Notes under the pieces: generated by a model
What the model saw: the letters and a program-made list of their open reading frames with translations, nothing else
Told to the model about the DNA's origin: nothing
The model's database searches: none
Source: Diphasiastrum complanatum
Lineage: Eukaryota > Streptophyta > Lycopodiopsida > Lycopodiales > Lycopodiaceae
Direction of reading: 5' to 3'
Assembly (NCBI GenBank): GCA_029204225.1
Contig: CM055110.1
Span: forward strand, 18,161,501-18,225,500
Length of the DNA: 64,000 bases
Position numbers and translations under genes: made by a program
Shown: positions 19,997-29,837 of the stretch, piece after piece
Numbering within the stretch: the stretch's first letter is position 1
Layout of the letters: each line of letters starts with the position of its first letter

Positions 19997-22208
19997 GGCA
20001 TATAAGACCAATGAAGTACATGTCAAGTATGCGTAAACCATAGGAGCGCATAGAATGTCTCCAAAGCTGAAATAAAGAAAACATCTAGTACCAACTAAAA
20101 TAAACACGTAAATGAGAGTGTGTGTGCATAATATTCATATGTAATCATATGTATCCATGTCAAGATGTCAAGTTTGCGGTGATGCTGTAGAAAGATGTAA
20201 TGCGAGCCGCAATATGAGAAAGCGTTGGAGCCTGCTGGCGTCGTCTATGAGCATGAGCATGTTTAGTATGTCTCTGTATAGGAGGTCTGGCGATCCTGGC
20301 AGTAAAGTGATGGTGGGTAGTACACTGTCTCTGATCTCTGTGAGCATGTAAGCGGCTATCATCCTCGTCGTCGTCATAATCATCATCCTCAGGTACTGAG
20401 TCTCGTGATCTCTGCCTAGTAAAGAAAGAAGTGATCAGTGTCTGAGAGGTAAAATGCTGGGATGTCCCGTATAGATCTCTCTGCAATATGAGCATCTCGC
20501 GTACCATCAGAGCGACACACCGTGGATCCTCATAGGCTATGAGAGAGCGTAGAGTGGTAGGCATGTCTCGAAACAAGCAGTGATATCTCCCTCTAATCTC
20601 ATAGTATACAGGCCATCTAAAGATAAAATGCTCCTCAGACTCCACCTCACCTTGAGAGCACAACTAGCAAATCCGCTCCTCTCTAGGAATACCATGGAAC
20701 CTCCCAATCTCAATAGCTAGCTGGTGAGAAGACACCCAGAGCTGTCCCAATGTGAATCTGAGGCAATGTGAGTCCCGAATCCAAGTAATGTGGCATGACT
20801 GAGGTCCTTGATGCATCCAGCTCCAAAAAGTGGGTCCGGTAGAAAGCTGGCTTAACCCCTAACTGGCTACTCCAAATCCGCTCTAAATATGCTCAATAAA
20901 GAAATTGTCTGATATACAGATGAGTACCTGAAGGAAGCTTTGTGAGGGAGAGACCAAATGACTCAAGTAGGAGGTGAGATGCCTGAGAGAACCATGATAA
21001 TCTATAGCCCTGATCATGATGTCCCTGTGAGGAGGATAGTACAATCTGTATGTATCGTCTGTCTATCTCTGGCAATTACTGTACCCTCTGAATATAGGTA
21101 ATGAGCTGAAGAGCTGCCTTGATCTGTATAGGTGGAACTGCAAACTTGGCCAAGAGAATCTCATGTGGGACAGAAGGTTTCGCTCGAATCAACCAAGCTA
21201 ACATGGTGTCTGTAATCGTGAAAGACTGGCCCAATGTGAAGAGGGAAGACCTGTACACCATGCCTCTGCCGGATATAGAGCCGTGGGGTGACAATGGTAT
21301 CAAAGAGGCAACACTTACTGCGAACATCCTGGATGGACTTTCGAAAACAGAATCGCTCTAGCTGAACAAGGGAGGCATGTCCCTTCCCCAGTCGAGTGGT
21401 AGCGGCCTGTCTCATACTAAAAGTAGGACCCGAGAAAAGGATCCCCAGGTATGTATAAGAAGGGACCACCTATAGAACCTGTCCATCAAAAGCAAGCTCC
21501 TGTCGCTGCATGAATGCTCGAGAAGTGTTGAAGGCCATAACCTTGGTCTTCCTAATGTTCACCCCTAGGCCCCATCGGTACAAAACTCATGTAAGCAATC
21601 CAACTGTCGCTGTAGACCCTCTCTGGTCGGTGAGACCAGTACCACATCATCGGCATAAAGAAGGATAGCAATCAAGATGTCCCCAAGCCTGCAACCAATA
21701 CCACCACACTGTGTAATGACTCTCTCCAACTCATCAATATACATGCCAAAGAGGACCAATGAGTGGGAGCAACCCTGCTTCACCCCAATATTGCTCCAAA
21801 TGTAATCATAGATGTCACTGCTATGCCGGAAACATCCCAGGACGCGCTCATAAAGTGCCATCACAACAAGAATGGTGTCGGTGGAGAAGCCAAGGTCTTG
21901 GAGTCTCTGAATGAGCAATGAGCGAGGAACATAATCAAAGGCTTTCCTGAAGTCTACAAAACAACAATAAATCCTCTCTTTCCTATGCTTAGCCTCCTCA
22001 ATCAAGGCCCGTAATGTGAAGATGTGATCTGTAGTAGAATACTGGGCCCGAAAACCTGCTTGACCCATAGCATGTAGTCTCCTTGTCTCAGAGTAGTCTC
22101 TGCCTCTGAACTCGCAACAGAGTGAAGTATAGTACCATATAGCTTCGCCAAGACATTCCCAATCATGATAGTGCGGTAGTTACTCGGAACCATGGGGTCA
22201 CCATTGGG
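19989..22208 (-). mobile_element. LINE retrotransposon, 5'-truncated
   Basis: This minus-strand non-LTR element of about 2.2 kb is homologous to the LINE at 50.6-54.8 kb. It begins inside the reverse transcriptase (GDPMVPSNYRTIMIG) and runs to the 3' end at GGCATATAAGA. The endonuclease and early RT are missing, as is usual for incomplete target-primed reverse transcription. The 5' edge joins a hAT BED fragment. It lies in the long SET intron, antisense to that gene. Confidence 0.85.
20160..22208 (-). pseudogene. LINE ORF2 remnant: reverse transcriptase and C-terminal zinc region
   Basis: In order the frames show NYRTIMIGNVLAKLYG, GQAGFRAQYSTTDHIF, CFVDFRKAFDYVPR, a GVKQGCSHS motif and the catalytic YADDVVLVSPT. 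Then come a LGKGHASLVQLERFCFRK stretch and a C-terminal region CSQGEVESEEHFIFRWPVYY. In the last motif the expected cysteine before PVYY is tryptophan. Several frameshifts and stops separate these parts (near 22000, 21565, 21470, 21075 and 20665), so no active protein is possible. Confidence 0.85.
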
Positions 22209-22385
22209 CACGAAGAGTTGGACATGCAGATATTGCCACATTAGTTACATAGGTGGGCCCACATGCATCAGGGCGCATTTACTACCTTTGATGGGGTACG
22301 AGATTGCCCCTTGCCTGGACGCTCTTGACACGATACTCACTCTTGCTGCATCGGATGAGGCTGGCCCTTCAAGGTTGGGGCCTAG
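22209..22385 (+). pseudogene. hAT BED-finger fragment
   Basis: The frame contains KSWTCRYCHISYIGGPTCIR, AHLL and then YEIAPC, the CX2C...H...C arrangement of a plant hAT BED finger. It continues into an ASDEAGPSRLGP linker and stops at the edge of the gypsy LTR. It is jammed between two retroelements, with no remaining transposase domain. Confidence 0.65.
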
Positions 22386-22905
22386 AGTTACAAGCTAAGA
22401 TTCACTAGCTATGCTAGGAAGCAGGACTTAGGCTAGAAAGCATGAAAGAGAGAATATTTAATGAGGCTAAAGAAGAGCAATCATCATCAACTGAATAAAA
22501 GATTACAATGCTACCCTATATATACCTTACCAATGAACCCCAAAGTAGGAATTCAAAAGTAGAGGGAGGCAAAAGATTTGGAGGGAAAATAGTGTGCCCC
22601 CCCAATAGGAGGACCCCCACTCCAAATCAATATGACCAAGTCCTAAAATGTGACCAAATAGGGCCCAAGGCTAGTACATGAATAAAAAGGACCCATAGGC
22701 CTGCTTATGTATAATAAAGAATAAAAGAATGGACGCTGCGAATGTAATGATCCAAGTCCATAACTTTCCCTTGTAGGAAAACAACAGCCTCCACCTGCTA
22801 GTTTGCATAATGACTATCTCAAAAACAACAATGTAAGTACGCTAAATACTGAAAAAGCATGAACTAATGGAAATATTGATGGAGAGGACATAAGTCGTCA
22901 CAACA
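22386..22905 (-). repeat. 3' LTR of gypsy element G1
   Basis: On the minus strand it starts TGTTGTGACGACTTATGTCC at 22905 and ends CTTAGCTTGTAACT near 22386. The end matches the sequence beside the primer-binding site at 27902. A TATATATAG box lies near 22525-22535 (minus direction). The related start sequence occurs on the plus strand at 43222. Confidence 0.75.
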
Positions 22906-23079
22906 AATACCCCACAAGCAACATACAAGTTTAAAGCAAGTACCACGCAATTGCTACAGTAATGTGATGTAGATGCAAAAAAGAAATAGCCATGGCTAGC
23001 GGAATCATGAGCTAGAGGGAACATTTGCAATGATATCCGTGGTAGCGGAAATAACCAAGGCCATGAGGGCTCGAGCTTG

Positions 23080-23180
23080 ATCTGCCAATAATGGTGTATG
23101 ATTAAAAACATCAATAGGCTCCCATGTGGCCTCCTCAATAGGACGACCATTCTATTGTACCAAGAACTGACCGACGACGC
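23080..23180 (-). pseudogene. G1 chromodomain remnant
   Basis: Minus-strand translation gives FLVQWNGRPIEEATWEPIDV, the core of a chromodomain that in chromoviruses follows integrase and directs insertion to marked chromatin. It is 3' of the GPYRI motif and just before the 3' LTR. Confidence 0.75.
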
Positions 23181-23229
23181 CGACTAGAAGGCGAACTTGG
23201 AGAATGGCACTGGTAAGAAAGGAAACAAC

Positions 23230-23878
23230 TCAAGACCTGAAGGAAATGTGAGATCACGAGGAGCATCATCCTCAATGGCAGCACGTAATAGGCTGACATG
23301 AAAGGTATCACAGGAACGTGTAGTATCAGACAGCTGTAAGCAATATGTAATAGGACTGAGGCACTTTAGAATACGATAAGGCCCATATGAGGAAGGTCAA
23401 GGATAAAGTCCATAGAAATGTTTGTCCACTGGCGATGAGTAAAGGGCCAACTCTGGAGCAAGCCAGCGGACTTAACACGGGAATATTTATTAGGAGCACA
23501 AAAGGTACACTCACGAATAAAATGTGCTAGCTTAGACTTCATGGATGGCCAATAGAAATGGTCTTTAAGACGAGCATAAGACTTCTGAAAACCAAAATGG
23601 CTACCAATGGGAGAAGCATGAGCATCAGACAATAACTGAGAACGAATGGAAAGAGAACTAGGAATACACAAAGCACCATAATGATCTAAACGATCATCAA
23701 CAACAATATAAACCTGGAACTTTCGAGAAGAAGGAAGTGGACGAGAACGATAAACATCACAAAAGTCAGGACAAGTCAAATATGCAACCGGTAAATCATC
23801 AGACCAAGAAGGAACAGAAGCAACAAGACTATGTAACAAAGCAGGAAGACGAGACAAAGCATCAGCTACCATGTTCAA
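23230..23878 (-). pseudogene. G1 integrase remnant lacking the catalytic core
   Basis: The HHCC zinc finger is visible (SHFGFQKSYARLKDHFYWPS, then a C-x2-C pair in ECTFCAPNK), followed by the first core strand NISMDFILDLPHMG. The sequence then jumps directly to the C-terminal GPYRILKC motif near 23390. The D-D-E region, several hundred bases in related elements, is missing, so this copy could not integrate itself. Confidence 0.82.
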
Positions 23879-24378
23879 GGACGATACAAAATGTCAAAAT
23901 GGAAAGACTGTAAAAACTGTAACCAACGATATTGACGATCATTAAGGTCACGCTGAGATAAGAGATAGAGAAGAGATTGATGATCAGTAATAATATCAAA
24001 AGGAACACGATACAAATAATGGTGCCACTTCTTAAGAGCATGGATAACAACAAGTAGCTCTTTCTCATGAACAGAGTAACGTTGCTCGTAAGAGTGCAAA
24101 CGACGAGACTCGTAAGCAATAACACACTCAGACTGACGAAGGAGAGTGCCTAAACCAACAGAACTAGCATCAGTCTCAACAATAAACCTCTGATCAAACT
24201 GTGGCAAACACATAACGGTGGCCGAAATGATGGCATGACATAAAACATCAAAAGCAGTCTGACACTCAGAAGTCCAAACAAACTTATGATTCGTTTTCAA
24301 CAAAGAATGAAGTGGGGCAGCCACAGTGGCGAAATACTTAACAGGAAGACGAAGATGGGTAGCCATACCTAAAAACAT
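23875..24378 (-). pseudogene. G1 RNase H domain
   Basis: A 167-codon open segment contains FIVETDASSVGLGTLL (first acidic residue), SYEQRYSVHEKELLVVIHAL, HYLYRVPFDIITDHQSL and DRQYRWLQFLQSF. It is a well-preserved Ty3/gypsy RNase H (RT_RNaseH_2 type), which removes the RNA template during cDNA synthesis. It lies directly downstream of the RT in a different frame. Confidence 0.85.
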
Positions 24379-24833
24379 ACGAACAAAATGAACGTCGGTT
24401 GGAACAAACCAATCCTCAATAGCCTAGACCTTCTGAGGATCAAGATGAATACAACCATCACAAACAAGGAAACCCCAAAACTCAATCTCAGCAACAACAA
24501 AGGAACATTTCGACAATTTAGCAAATAATTGATGCTTAACAAGTAACTCAAACATGGGGAGAGATGCAACACATGGTCAGACAAAGAGGTACTAAAAACT
24601 AAAGCACAAACACCAAGAAGAGGATGTAAAATATTATTCATAGCATTCTGGAACGTGGGTGGACCATTTTGAACACCAAAGGGAAGAACATGAAACTCAT
24701 ACAAACCTAAGTGAGTACGAAACACAGTCTTATGCTCATCGGAAGGATGCATCCTAATTTGATAGTATCCAGAACGAAGGTCAATCTTGGAAAAGATAGA
24801 AGAAGTGCCAAGTTGATCAAAAAGGTCATCCAT
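24369..24833 (-). pseudogene. G1 reverse transcriptase, catalytic motif lost
   Basis: It begins MDDLFDQLGTSSIFSKIDL and continues RSGYYQIRMHPSDEHKTVFR and LPFGVQNGPPTFQNAMN. Where related elements read a VFIDDIL-type motif this copy reads VFSTSLSDH, with a small deletion removing the D-D pair. The frame then shifts. It is therefore inactive. Upstream RT sequence is present in other frames to about 25100. Confidence 0.83.
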
Positions 24834-25274
24834 ATGAGGAATAAGATACTAATTACGGATAATGAGCTTGTTCAAGGCACGGTCGTCAATGCAAAGGTGT
24901 TTGTTCCCATCTTTTTTAGTAACAAGAAGAACAGGGGCACCAAAGGGACTATGATTAGGTGCAATGAGGCCCTGATGTAAAAGAGAAGCAATCTGGAGCT
25001 GAACCTCATCATGTTCGACTTTAGACATACGATATGGTGCACGAGAAGGTGGGGGTGGCTGACATCACGTAATGGTGGTAGAGACATAGGTTCTGAAAAG
25101 ACAACAAAATACCTATGCAATAAGTCAAAAATCACCTGAGGAAGAGGACCTACAGATGGTAAAAGAGAAGCAGAAATTGGTGTACTCTAAATGGAAAGAA
25201 GAACTGCACCCTGAGCCTTTGGCAGACTACGCATAAACTGCTTCCCGATAACCAACTGATATTCACCCTAGGAA

Positions 25275-25951
25275 TCAATACCAAGCAAGTGAATGATGCT
25301 GACCAGCATGAGTAAAGGAAAGTGTCTGCTGAGATAGATCCACAACAACAATACCAAGTGAGGAGAACCAGTGTGCACCAAAAATAATGGCATAGCGCTC
25401 CAGAGGAATGATGTAGAAATCCGTTTGATCAGAAAAGTCACCAATGCGATAATCCAAGCCCTGAAACATCTGAGAATTGAGAAAGGAATGGGAGCTAGCA
25501 ACCTCAACACTGAGAGGCTGGGAAGCAGGAACATGTGTAGCACGAATCCTGGTGGAAATGTAGCTGCTAATAAATGAATGTGTACTGCTTGTATCTACCA
25601 AAGCAGTATACTCTTGCCCCAAGATGCGAACATGTAACCGAATAGAACGAGCACCCGGACGCCCAACCCAAGTACCATAAGCAACCTGCGCATGGCAAGC
25701 GGCAGGAGCAAGATCGGCAAGAAGCGGGTCAGCTGGCACATCAACATGAGGTGGGTCAGGAGTATCAAGAATCTGGATGTAAATGTTAGAATCATCAAGA
25801 GTAACCTCATGGTAAAAAACAGCTATAGGAGTCTGACGACAGTCACGGGCTATGTGTTCCGGGCTCTTACACCGATAACATAGACACTTACGTTGAATCT
25901 CAGTGAACTTTGCGGCTGAATAGCGAGCGCGGGGTGTAGGAGGGCGAGCAC
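25275..25951 (-). pseudogene. G1 gag zinc knuckle and aspartic protease
   Basis: The open frame starts in the palindromic insert and enters gag at GARPPTPRARYSAAKF. It shows the knuckle CYRCKSPEHIARDC (a good CCHC), then the protease ALVDTSSTHSFISSYISTRI. The catalytic triad is D-T-S where D-T-G is usual. The frame continues through MFQGLDYRIGDFSDQTDFYI. The same protease sequence, with DTG intact, occurs on the plus strand at 38.0 and 40.3 kb. Confidence 0.8.
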
Positions 25952-26162
25952 CAAGGTTACAAGTCGATTCGAATTGGGCCGATTTGACCGGTTCGAACTG
26001 ATTCAAATCGGCTAGGCTGGTTCGAACCGGAAAAAAAAATTTCCAAAATATTTATTTTGGCTTTTTTGTTTTTTTCCCGGTTCGAACCGGCTCCAAATGG
26101 TTTGAACAGTTTGAACCGTGGTTCGAGGTTTGCACTGCGATTCGTGCAAGTATGGTGAGCAG
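25944..26162. mobile_element. GGTTCGAACC palindromic MITE inside gag
   Basis: Element 25952-26154 starts CAAGGTTACAAGTCGATTCG and ends with the complement of CATACTTGCACGAATCG. It is thus a reversed copy of the MITE at 8917-9113. Internal GGTTCGAACCGG palindromes flank an A/T core. The flanking octamers GCGAGCAC and GTGAGCAG are similar and may be a decayed target duplication. It separates the gag sequence after VVPAH from the part before the zinc knuckle. Confidence 0.75.
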
Positions 26163-26949
26163 GAACGACAGTAGTAAAAGCCGAGGTAGGAGAAGTAGCC
26201 GAAATAGTAGGCATCCCTAAACGAGGGTCGGAAAAACGAGAGGAAGTGGATAACTCAGGGTACTTATGTTGCAAGGTAGTGGCCAAGGAAATAGCATAAG
26301 AGAGAGTAGGAGGCCGGAAAGATGACACATCATATTGTGAAGAACCTCGAAGACCAGCAATAAAGCGTGAAATAAACTCAGTAGGGTGGAGATCACCAAA
26401 TAGGTAAGAAAGCCTAGGAAACTGGTCAATATAAGCAGTCAACTCACCAGTATGGGTAAGGCTGCGATTCGCGAAACAGATCATGCTGGTGAACTAGCCA
26501 CTGGGGGTCAATCATAGCCATACGAAGGTCATGACGAAAGGTAGGCCATATATGCAACCCCTTGCGAGCAGGCTCAGAGTGGTAAACACGCCACCAAGTC
26601 TGAGCTCGACCATCTAAATGTAATGTAGCCAATTGGATCTTCTGGGTTTCAGTCTTGGGATACATAAGAAAATAGGTCTCTAATTTAGAGAACAAATTCT
26701 CCAAAGCATTCCCATCAGACGAGCCAGAATAAGTGGCAAGCTGGATGTGATCACGCAAATCACGAGCAAAATGTGGCTCATGACTTCCAGGAAAAGTAGG
26801 GGAGAGAAAACTCGGTGGTACTGAGGAAATCCAGGTGGTGGTGCGGGAGACCCATAAGGAGAGCCAAAAAAACTACCACCATATGAACACTGACCAAACG
26901 TACTACCAAAAGCACCTCTTGAAGATGAAGAGAGAGAGGTAGTAGTCAA
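26155..26949 (-). pseudogene. G1 gag N-terminal and central region
   Basis: Three overlapping frames give an N-terminal Gly/Ser/Pro-rich stretch (RGAFGSTFGQCSYGGSFFGS). They then give the gag core: a NLFSKLETYFLMYPKTETQK segment, LATLHLDGRAQTWW and a GELTAYIDQFPRLSYLFGD segment. This is a retrotrans_gag domain, which would form the virus-like particle. Two frameshifts, near 26690-26750 and 26450-26480, break it. Confidence 0.78.
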
Positions 26950-27119
26950 ACTTGGTATGGGGAATAAAGGGGCTTTGCCAGGACGATGAAGGGTCTATGG
27001 CAGTGTGGTATGCCCTCGAGGCAAAACAATCTCAAGGTTAGAAAGGACACGATCAATACGACTCTCAAGACGATCCATGCGAGCATGAAGTTGAGTAAAA
27101 CGATCGTCTAAAGAGCTCT

Positions 27120-27887
27120 GTGGTGGATCGTCCGCTGAAGAAGTAGCCATAGCTGATAAGGAAAAGACGAAACCTGAGGGAGAGGACGTTCGTCGTCGTC
27201 ACCCCAACTTAGTCTATCATCGAAATGGCACAAAAACAGCCAAGGGATATGGACTAGGACAGCCAAATAAGGGGCTGAAAAAGGGCTGGGTTTTTGGGAC
27301 ATCAAAATGGCAAAAATGAGGAGGGAATAGGGCGGTGGAAATAGCAGTAGATAGGCACCCAAAAATGGCAGAAAATGGTTGCAAAAAGTAGGTGCAAATG
27401 GGCACTAGAAATAGCAGGAGATGGACGTTGGAAATGGCAGCAAATGCGTGCTCAAAAATGGTAAAACGGATTGCAAAAAGTGTGCAAGGAAAGCGAAAAA
27501 GCAAGCAAGGTATCTGAGTGGGTGCCGACAACAATAGTGGCAACAAGATAGATGAAAAGCTGAAGATGATGAAGCCAATATAGGTGCCAACCAACCACTG
27601 AAATCCTGTCAAAACAAGCTGGAAATGGGCTGGAATGGGTGCTGGAAATTGCTGAATAATGGGCGATGAACTGGCTGAAAATAGGCGCTAGAAATAGGCG
27701 TTGGTCCTCCTCCAAACGACAATAAAAAATCATCAAAAAAGCAGATGCAAATGGGCTGAAAATGGGCGCTGTAACGCCGAAAACCTGCAAAAAGGTAGAT
27801 TCGTAGGCTGAAAATGTAGGCTGCAGATGGGTGCCCCCCAGGAGAAAGTCAGATCTGAAAATATGCACCAACCTTATGCCAAGGAAA
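27120..27887 (-). other. G1 leader with ATGGGC/GCCCAT-rich degenerate repeats
   Basis: A long untranslated region lies between the PBS and gag, with many loosely repeated GGAAATGGGC and GAAAATGGGC units. It is open by chance on the minus strand but shows no domain. A related CT-rich leader occurs on the plus strand at 34.4-35.3 kb. Confidence 0.6.
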
Positions 27888-27931
27888 GTGCTCTGATACC
27901 AAGTTACAAGCTAAGATTCTCTAGCGGCCAA

Positions 27932-27937
<6 letters not shown>
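27888..27937 (-). repeat. G1 primer-binding site and 5' LTR stub
   Basis: Minus-strand TGGTATCAGAGCAC at 27901-27888 is a Met-tRNA primer site. Next to it, AGTTACAAGCTAAGATTC (from 27902) equals the end of the 3' LTR at 22386. Only about 35 bp of this LTR remain before (TA)n sequence. Confidence 0.8.

Positions 27938-27973
<36 letters not shown>
27938..27973. repeat. (TA)n tract, left of element X
   Basis: The first of four (TA)n tracts that separate three adjacent GGTACC-type elements. The other three are 28820-28865, 33980-34025 and 34355-34391. Confidence 0.95.
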
Positions 27974-27975
<2 letters not shown>

Positions 27976-28816
27976 TAGATCTAGCGGTACCAGGATCCGC
28001 AAATCCCGGTACCGCAGATCCATACCGGTACCGCGGATCCATACTGATCCGCGGTACCATAATATATAATATTTTTTTTTCATATTTTTTTTAAATTTAA
28101 AAAAAATAAAAATAAAATTAAGTGGGCAATATGGGTATCAGCTTGAAGCTGTTGACGAGAGCAGTGCATTTATGCAAGTTGCCGGTTCTGACGAGAGTGA
28201 ACAGCCAAAGGACCAAGGGGATGCAAAACACCAAAAAGTTTGTTTTCGCTCAGGGAGTCGGAAGGCCAAATCATGAAGAGGTCTACAGGCAGCCCCCGGA
28301 CCCTGCTGTTGGGGGGCTCTGCCCCCCAAACCCCCCGCCGGGGGGCTACCGCCCCCCGGACCCCCCGTTTCTTGGGGGGCTACCGCCCCTTGAACCCCCC
28401 AAGACTTGTTGCTATAGAGAAACTGTAATCTAGCCATCTCATAACCATCATGGTCTCACAGTAGACCCTATACTAACAACCGTGCTCAGTAATGGCTTCT
28501 CCTCTTAACGGGGGCCTTACAGATCTGAGCTCACGGTTAACTAGTGACTACTAAACTGAGAGGTGCATTATTTAGTTGTCTAACACATTTTGTAGCTGAA
28601 AGCACCGACAACCTGCATAAATGCACTGCTCTCGTCAAGAGCTTCAAGCTAATACCCATATTGCCCACTAATTTTTTTTTTTAAAAAAAATTTAAATTTA
28701 AAAAAAAAAATTAAAAAATGGTCACGCCCTGGTACTGCGGATTTTTGGGCGGTACCATAATGGCGGTACCACCATTATGGTATCGCGGTACCATAATGGT
28801 GGTACCACGTGCCACT

Positions 28817-28819
<3 letters not shown>
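27974..28819. mobile_element. Element X: GGTACC-type hAT MITE carrying a nested insert
   Basis: It starts CATAGATCTAGCGGTACC and ends with the complement of CACAGTGGCACGTGGTACC, and (TA)n tracts abut both sides. Each arm holds about four GGTACC palindromes, some as GGTACCGCGGATCC. The A/T-rich core is interrupted by the Tourist-like element at 28122-28668. Without that insert X is about 300 bp and non-coding. It shares termini with the 5.1-kb element at 28866, which could supply a transposase. Confidence 0.75.
28119..28671. mobile_element. Tourist/PIF-Harbinger-like element, TAA target duplication
   Basis: TAA at 28119-28121 and 28669-28671 flanks a 547-bp element. Terminal inverted repeats of about 64 bp begin GTGGGCAATATGGGTAT and include GAGAGCAGTGCATTTATGCA on both arms, with only a few mismatches. 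A 3-bp TWA duplication and long inverted repeats fit the Tourist class. Inside, 28288-28405 is a dense block of GGGGGG/CCCCCC palindromes. It has no coding capacity. A second copy lies at 14062-14541. Confidence 0.82.

Positions 28820-28865
<46 letters not shown>
28820..28865. repeat. (TA)n between elements X and Y
   Basis: A pure TA tract of 46 bp. The preferred target of the elements may be (TA)n, which would hide an 8-bp TATATATA target duplication. Confidence 0.95.
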
Positions 28866-28867
<2 letters not shown>

Positions 28868-29084
28868 TAGTACCTCGTGGTACCGCCAGTACCATATCAA
28901 TGGTACCTCCGATATGGTACCGCCCTGGGATCCGCGGTACCAGAGCGGTACCATTTTTAATATTTTTTTTATTTTTTAATATTTTTAATATTTAAACCAA
29001 AAAAAGGACAAAAAAAAGGAAAAAAAGGGGGTTTAGGGTGTAAAAAAAGAGGGTACAGTACATGATGCAGGGGACTGTTGCAGT

Positions 29085-29260
29085 GGCACATGGGCACTGC
29101 GAGTGAGCAGACCGAGGGGCCAATGGGAGACCAACACAGGGGGGTAGCATCACATGTACATAGTACAGAGGCACATGGGCATTGTGGGTGAGCAGACCAT
29201 GGGCCCAATGGGAGACCAACACGGGGGAGCATCACATGGGGGCAGGTACAGAGGCACATG
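29085..29260 (+). promoter_or_regulatory. 85-bp tandem repeats upstream of the small ORF
   Basis: Two units of about 85 bp start at 29086 and 29171 (GCACATGGGC, then GAGTGAGCAGACC versus GGGTGAGCAGACC, then CAATGGGAGACCAACAC), with a partial third near 29251. They lie just upstream of a TATA-like box, so they may be promoter repeats of the plus-strand ORF. Confidence 0.5.
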
Positions 29261-29300
29261 GAGGGATGATGAGGATCCACATGGCCGATCAGGCTGTGGG

Positions 29301-29310
29301 GATAAATAGG
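29301..29310 (+). promoter_or_regulatory. TATA-like box of the plus-strand ORF
   Basis: GATAAATAGG lies about 165 bp before the ATG at 29472, a suitable place for a plant core promoter. The leader between them contains CTGTGAGAG-type repeats and no upstream ATG that I see. Confidence 0.4.
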
Positions 29311-29471
29311 CACTCACAATGCCATTGTGGTCGGCATTTTCAGAGGCTGTGAGAGAGCTAGTGATAGACAGTGAGAGAGCAAGCGAGAGCCGGTGACAGG
29401 CTGTTTGAGAGCCAGGGTGCTGTGAGAGGGTGTTCAAGGACCAGGGTGCTGTGAGGAGAAGGTCGATCGAG

Positions 29472-29837
29472 ATGGCAGAGCGCATACCACCGAAGCCCGA
29501 GGGCGAAGCCAGGAGGAAGCTTGAGGAAGATATCCGAAGGCACAACGAGAGGCATCGGAAGCAAGAGGCAGATATCCGAGAGATGCTGCGACAAACTCGA
29601 CAGAGAAATCCGGAACCGGAGCCACCCGCCCCCGCTGTGGGTCCTGTCCCCGCTGTCGAGCTGGATCTGGATGAGCAGATCAGAATGAATTTCACACGAC
29701 GGCAGCTCATCATGGTCAGGGAAAGGGCAGCTAGACGTCGGGCTAACCAGGAGGCAGCTCGGGCTAACCGGGAGGCAGAGCAGGAGCGACAAAACAATGC
29801 ACCAGACGAGGGCGAGGAGTCGGTGGAGGATCAGTGA
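29472..29837 (+). CDS. 121-residue charged coiled-coil protein inside hAT element Y
   Basis: An intact ORF starts MAERIPPKPEGEARRKLEED and ends GEESVEDQ. It has two helical, Arg/Glu-rich stretches (residues about 10-45, and about 78-110 with RRQLIMVRERAARRRANQEA), separated by a Pro-rich EPEPPAPAVGPVP linker. It has no recognised domain, signal peptide or membrane segment. It lies inside the transposon, convergent with the transposase gene (523 bp between the 3' ends) and behind its own TATA-like box. It may be an accessory transposition protein or a captured ORF. The function is unknown. Confidence 0.6.
   Translation: MAERIPPKPEGEARRKLEEDIRRHNERHRKQEADIREMLRQTRQRNPEPEPPAPAVGPVPAVELDLDEQIRMNFTRRQLIMVRERAARRRANQEAARANREAEQERQNNAPDEGEESVEDQ

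Larger units (their letters stand above)
22386..27937 (-). mobile_element. Ty3/gypsy chromovirus G1, defective
   Basis: Order on the minus strand: partial 5' LTR (27937-27902), PBS, long leader, gag with zinc knuckle, protease, RT, RNase H, integrase zinc finger, a GPYRI motif, chromodomain and 3' LTR. The integrase catalytic core is deleted between the ISMDFILDLPHMG segment and GPYRILKC near 23390. The gag is split by a palindromic MITE at 25952-26154. There are multiple frameshifts. The 5' LTR is cut off by the (TA)n/hAT cluster. Confidence 0.88.

Noticed and set aside
27108-27871. Long minus-strand open frames rich in Phe, Leu and Ser
   Set aside because: They lie in the untranslated leader of G1, overlap in several frames, and show no domain.
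28138-28437. Gly/Pro-rich frames on both strands
   Set aside because: They arise from the G6/C6 palindrome block of a Tourist-like element.
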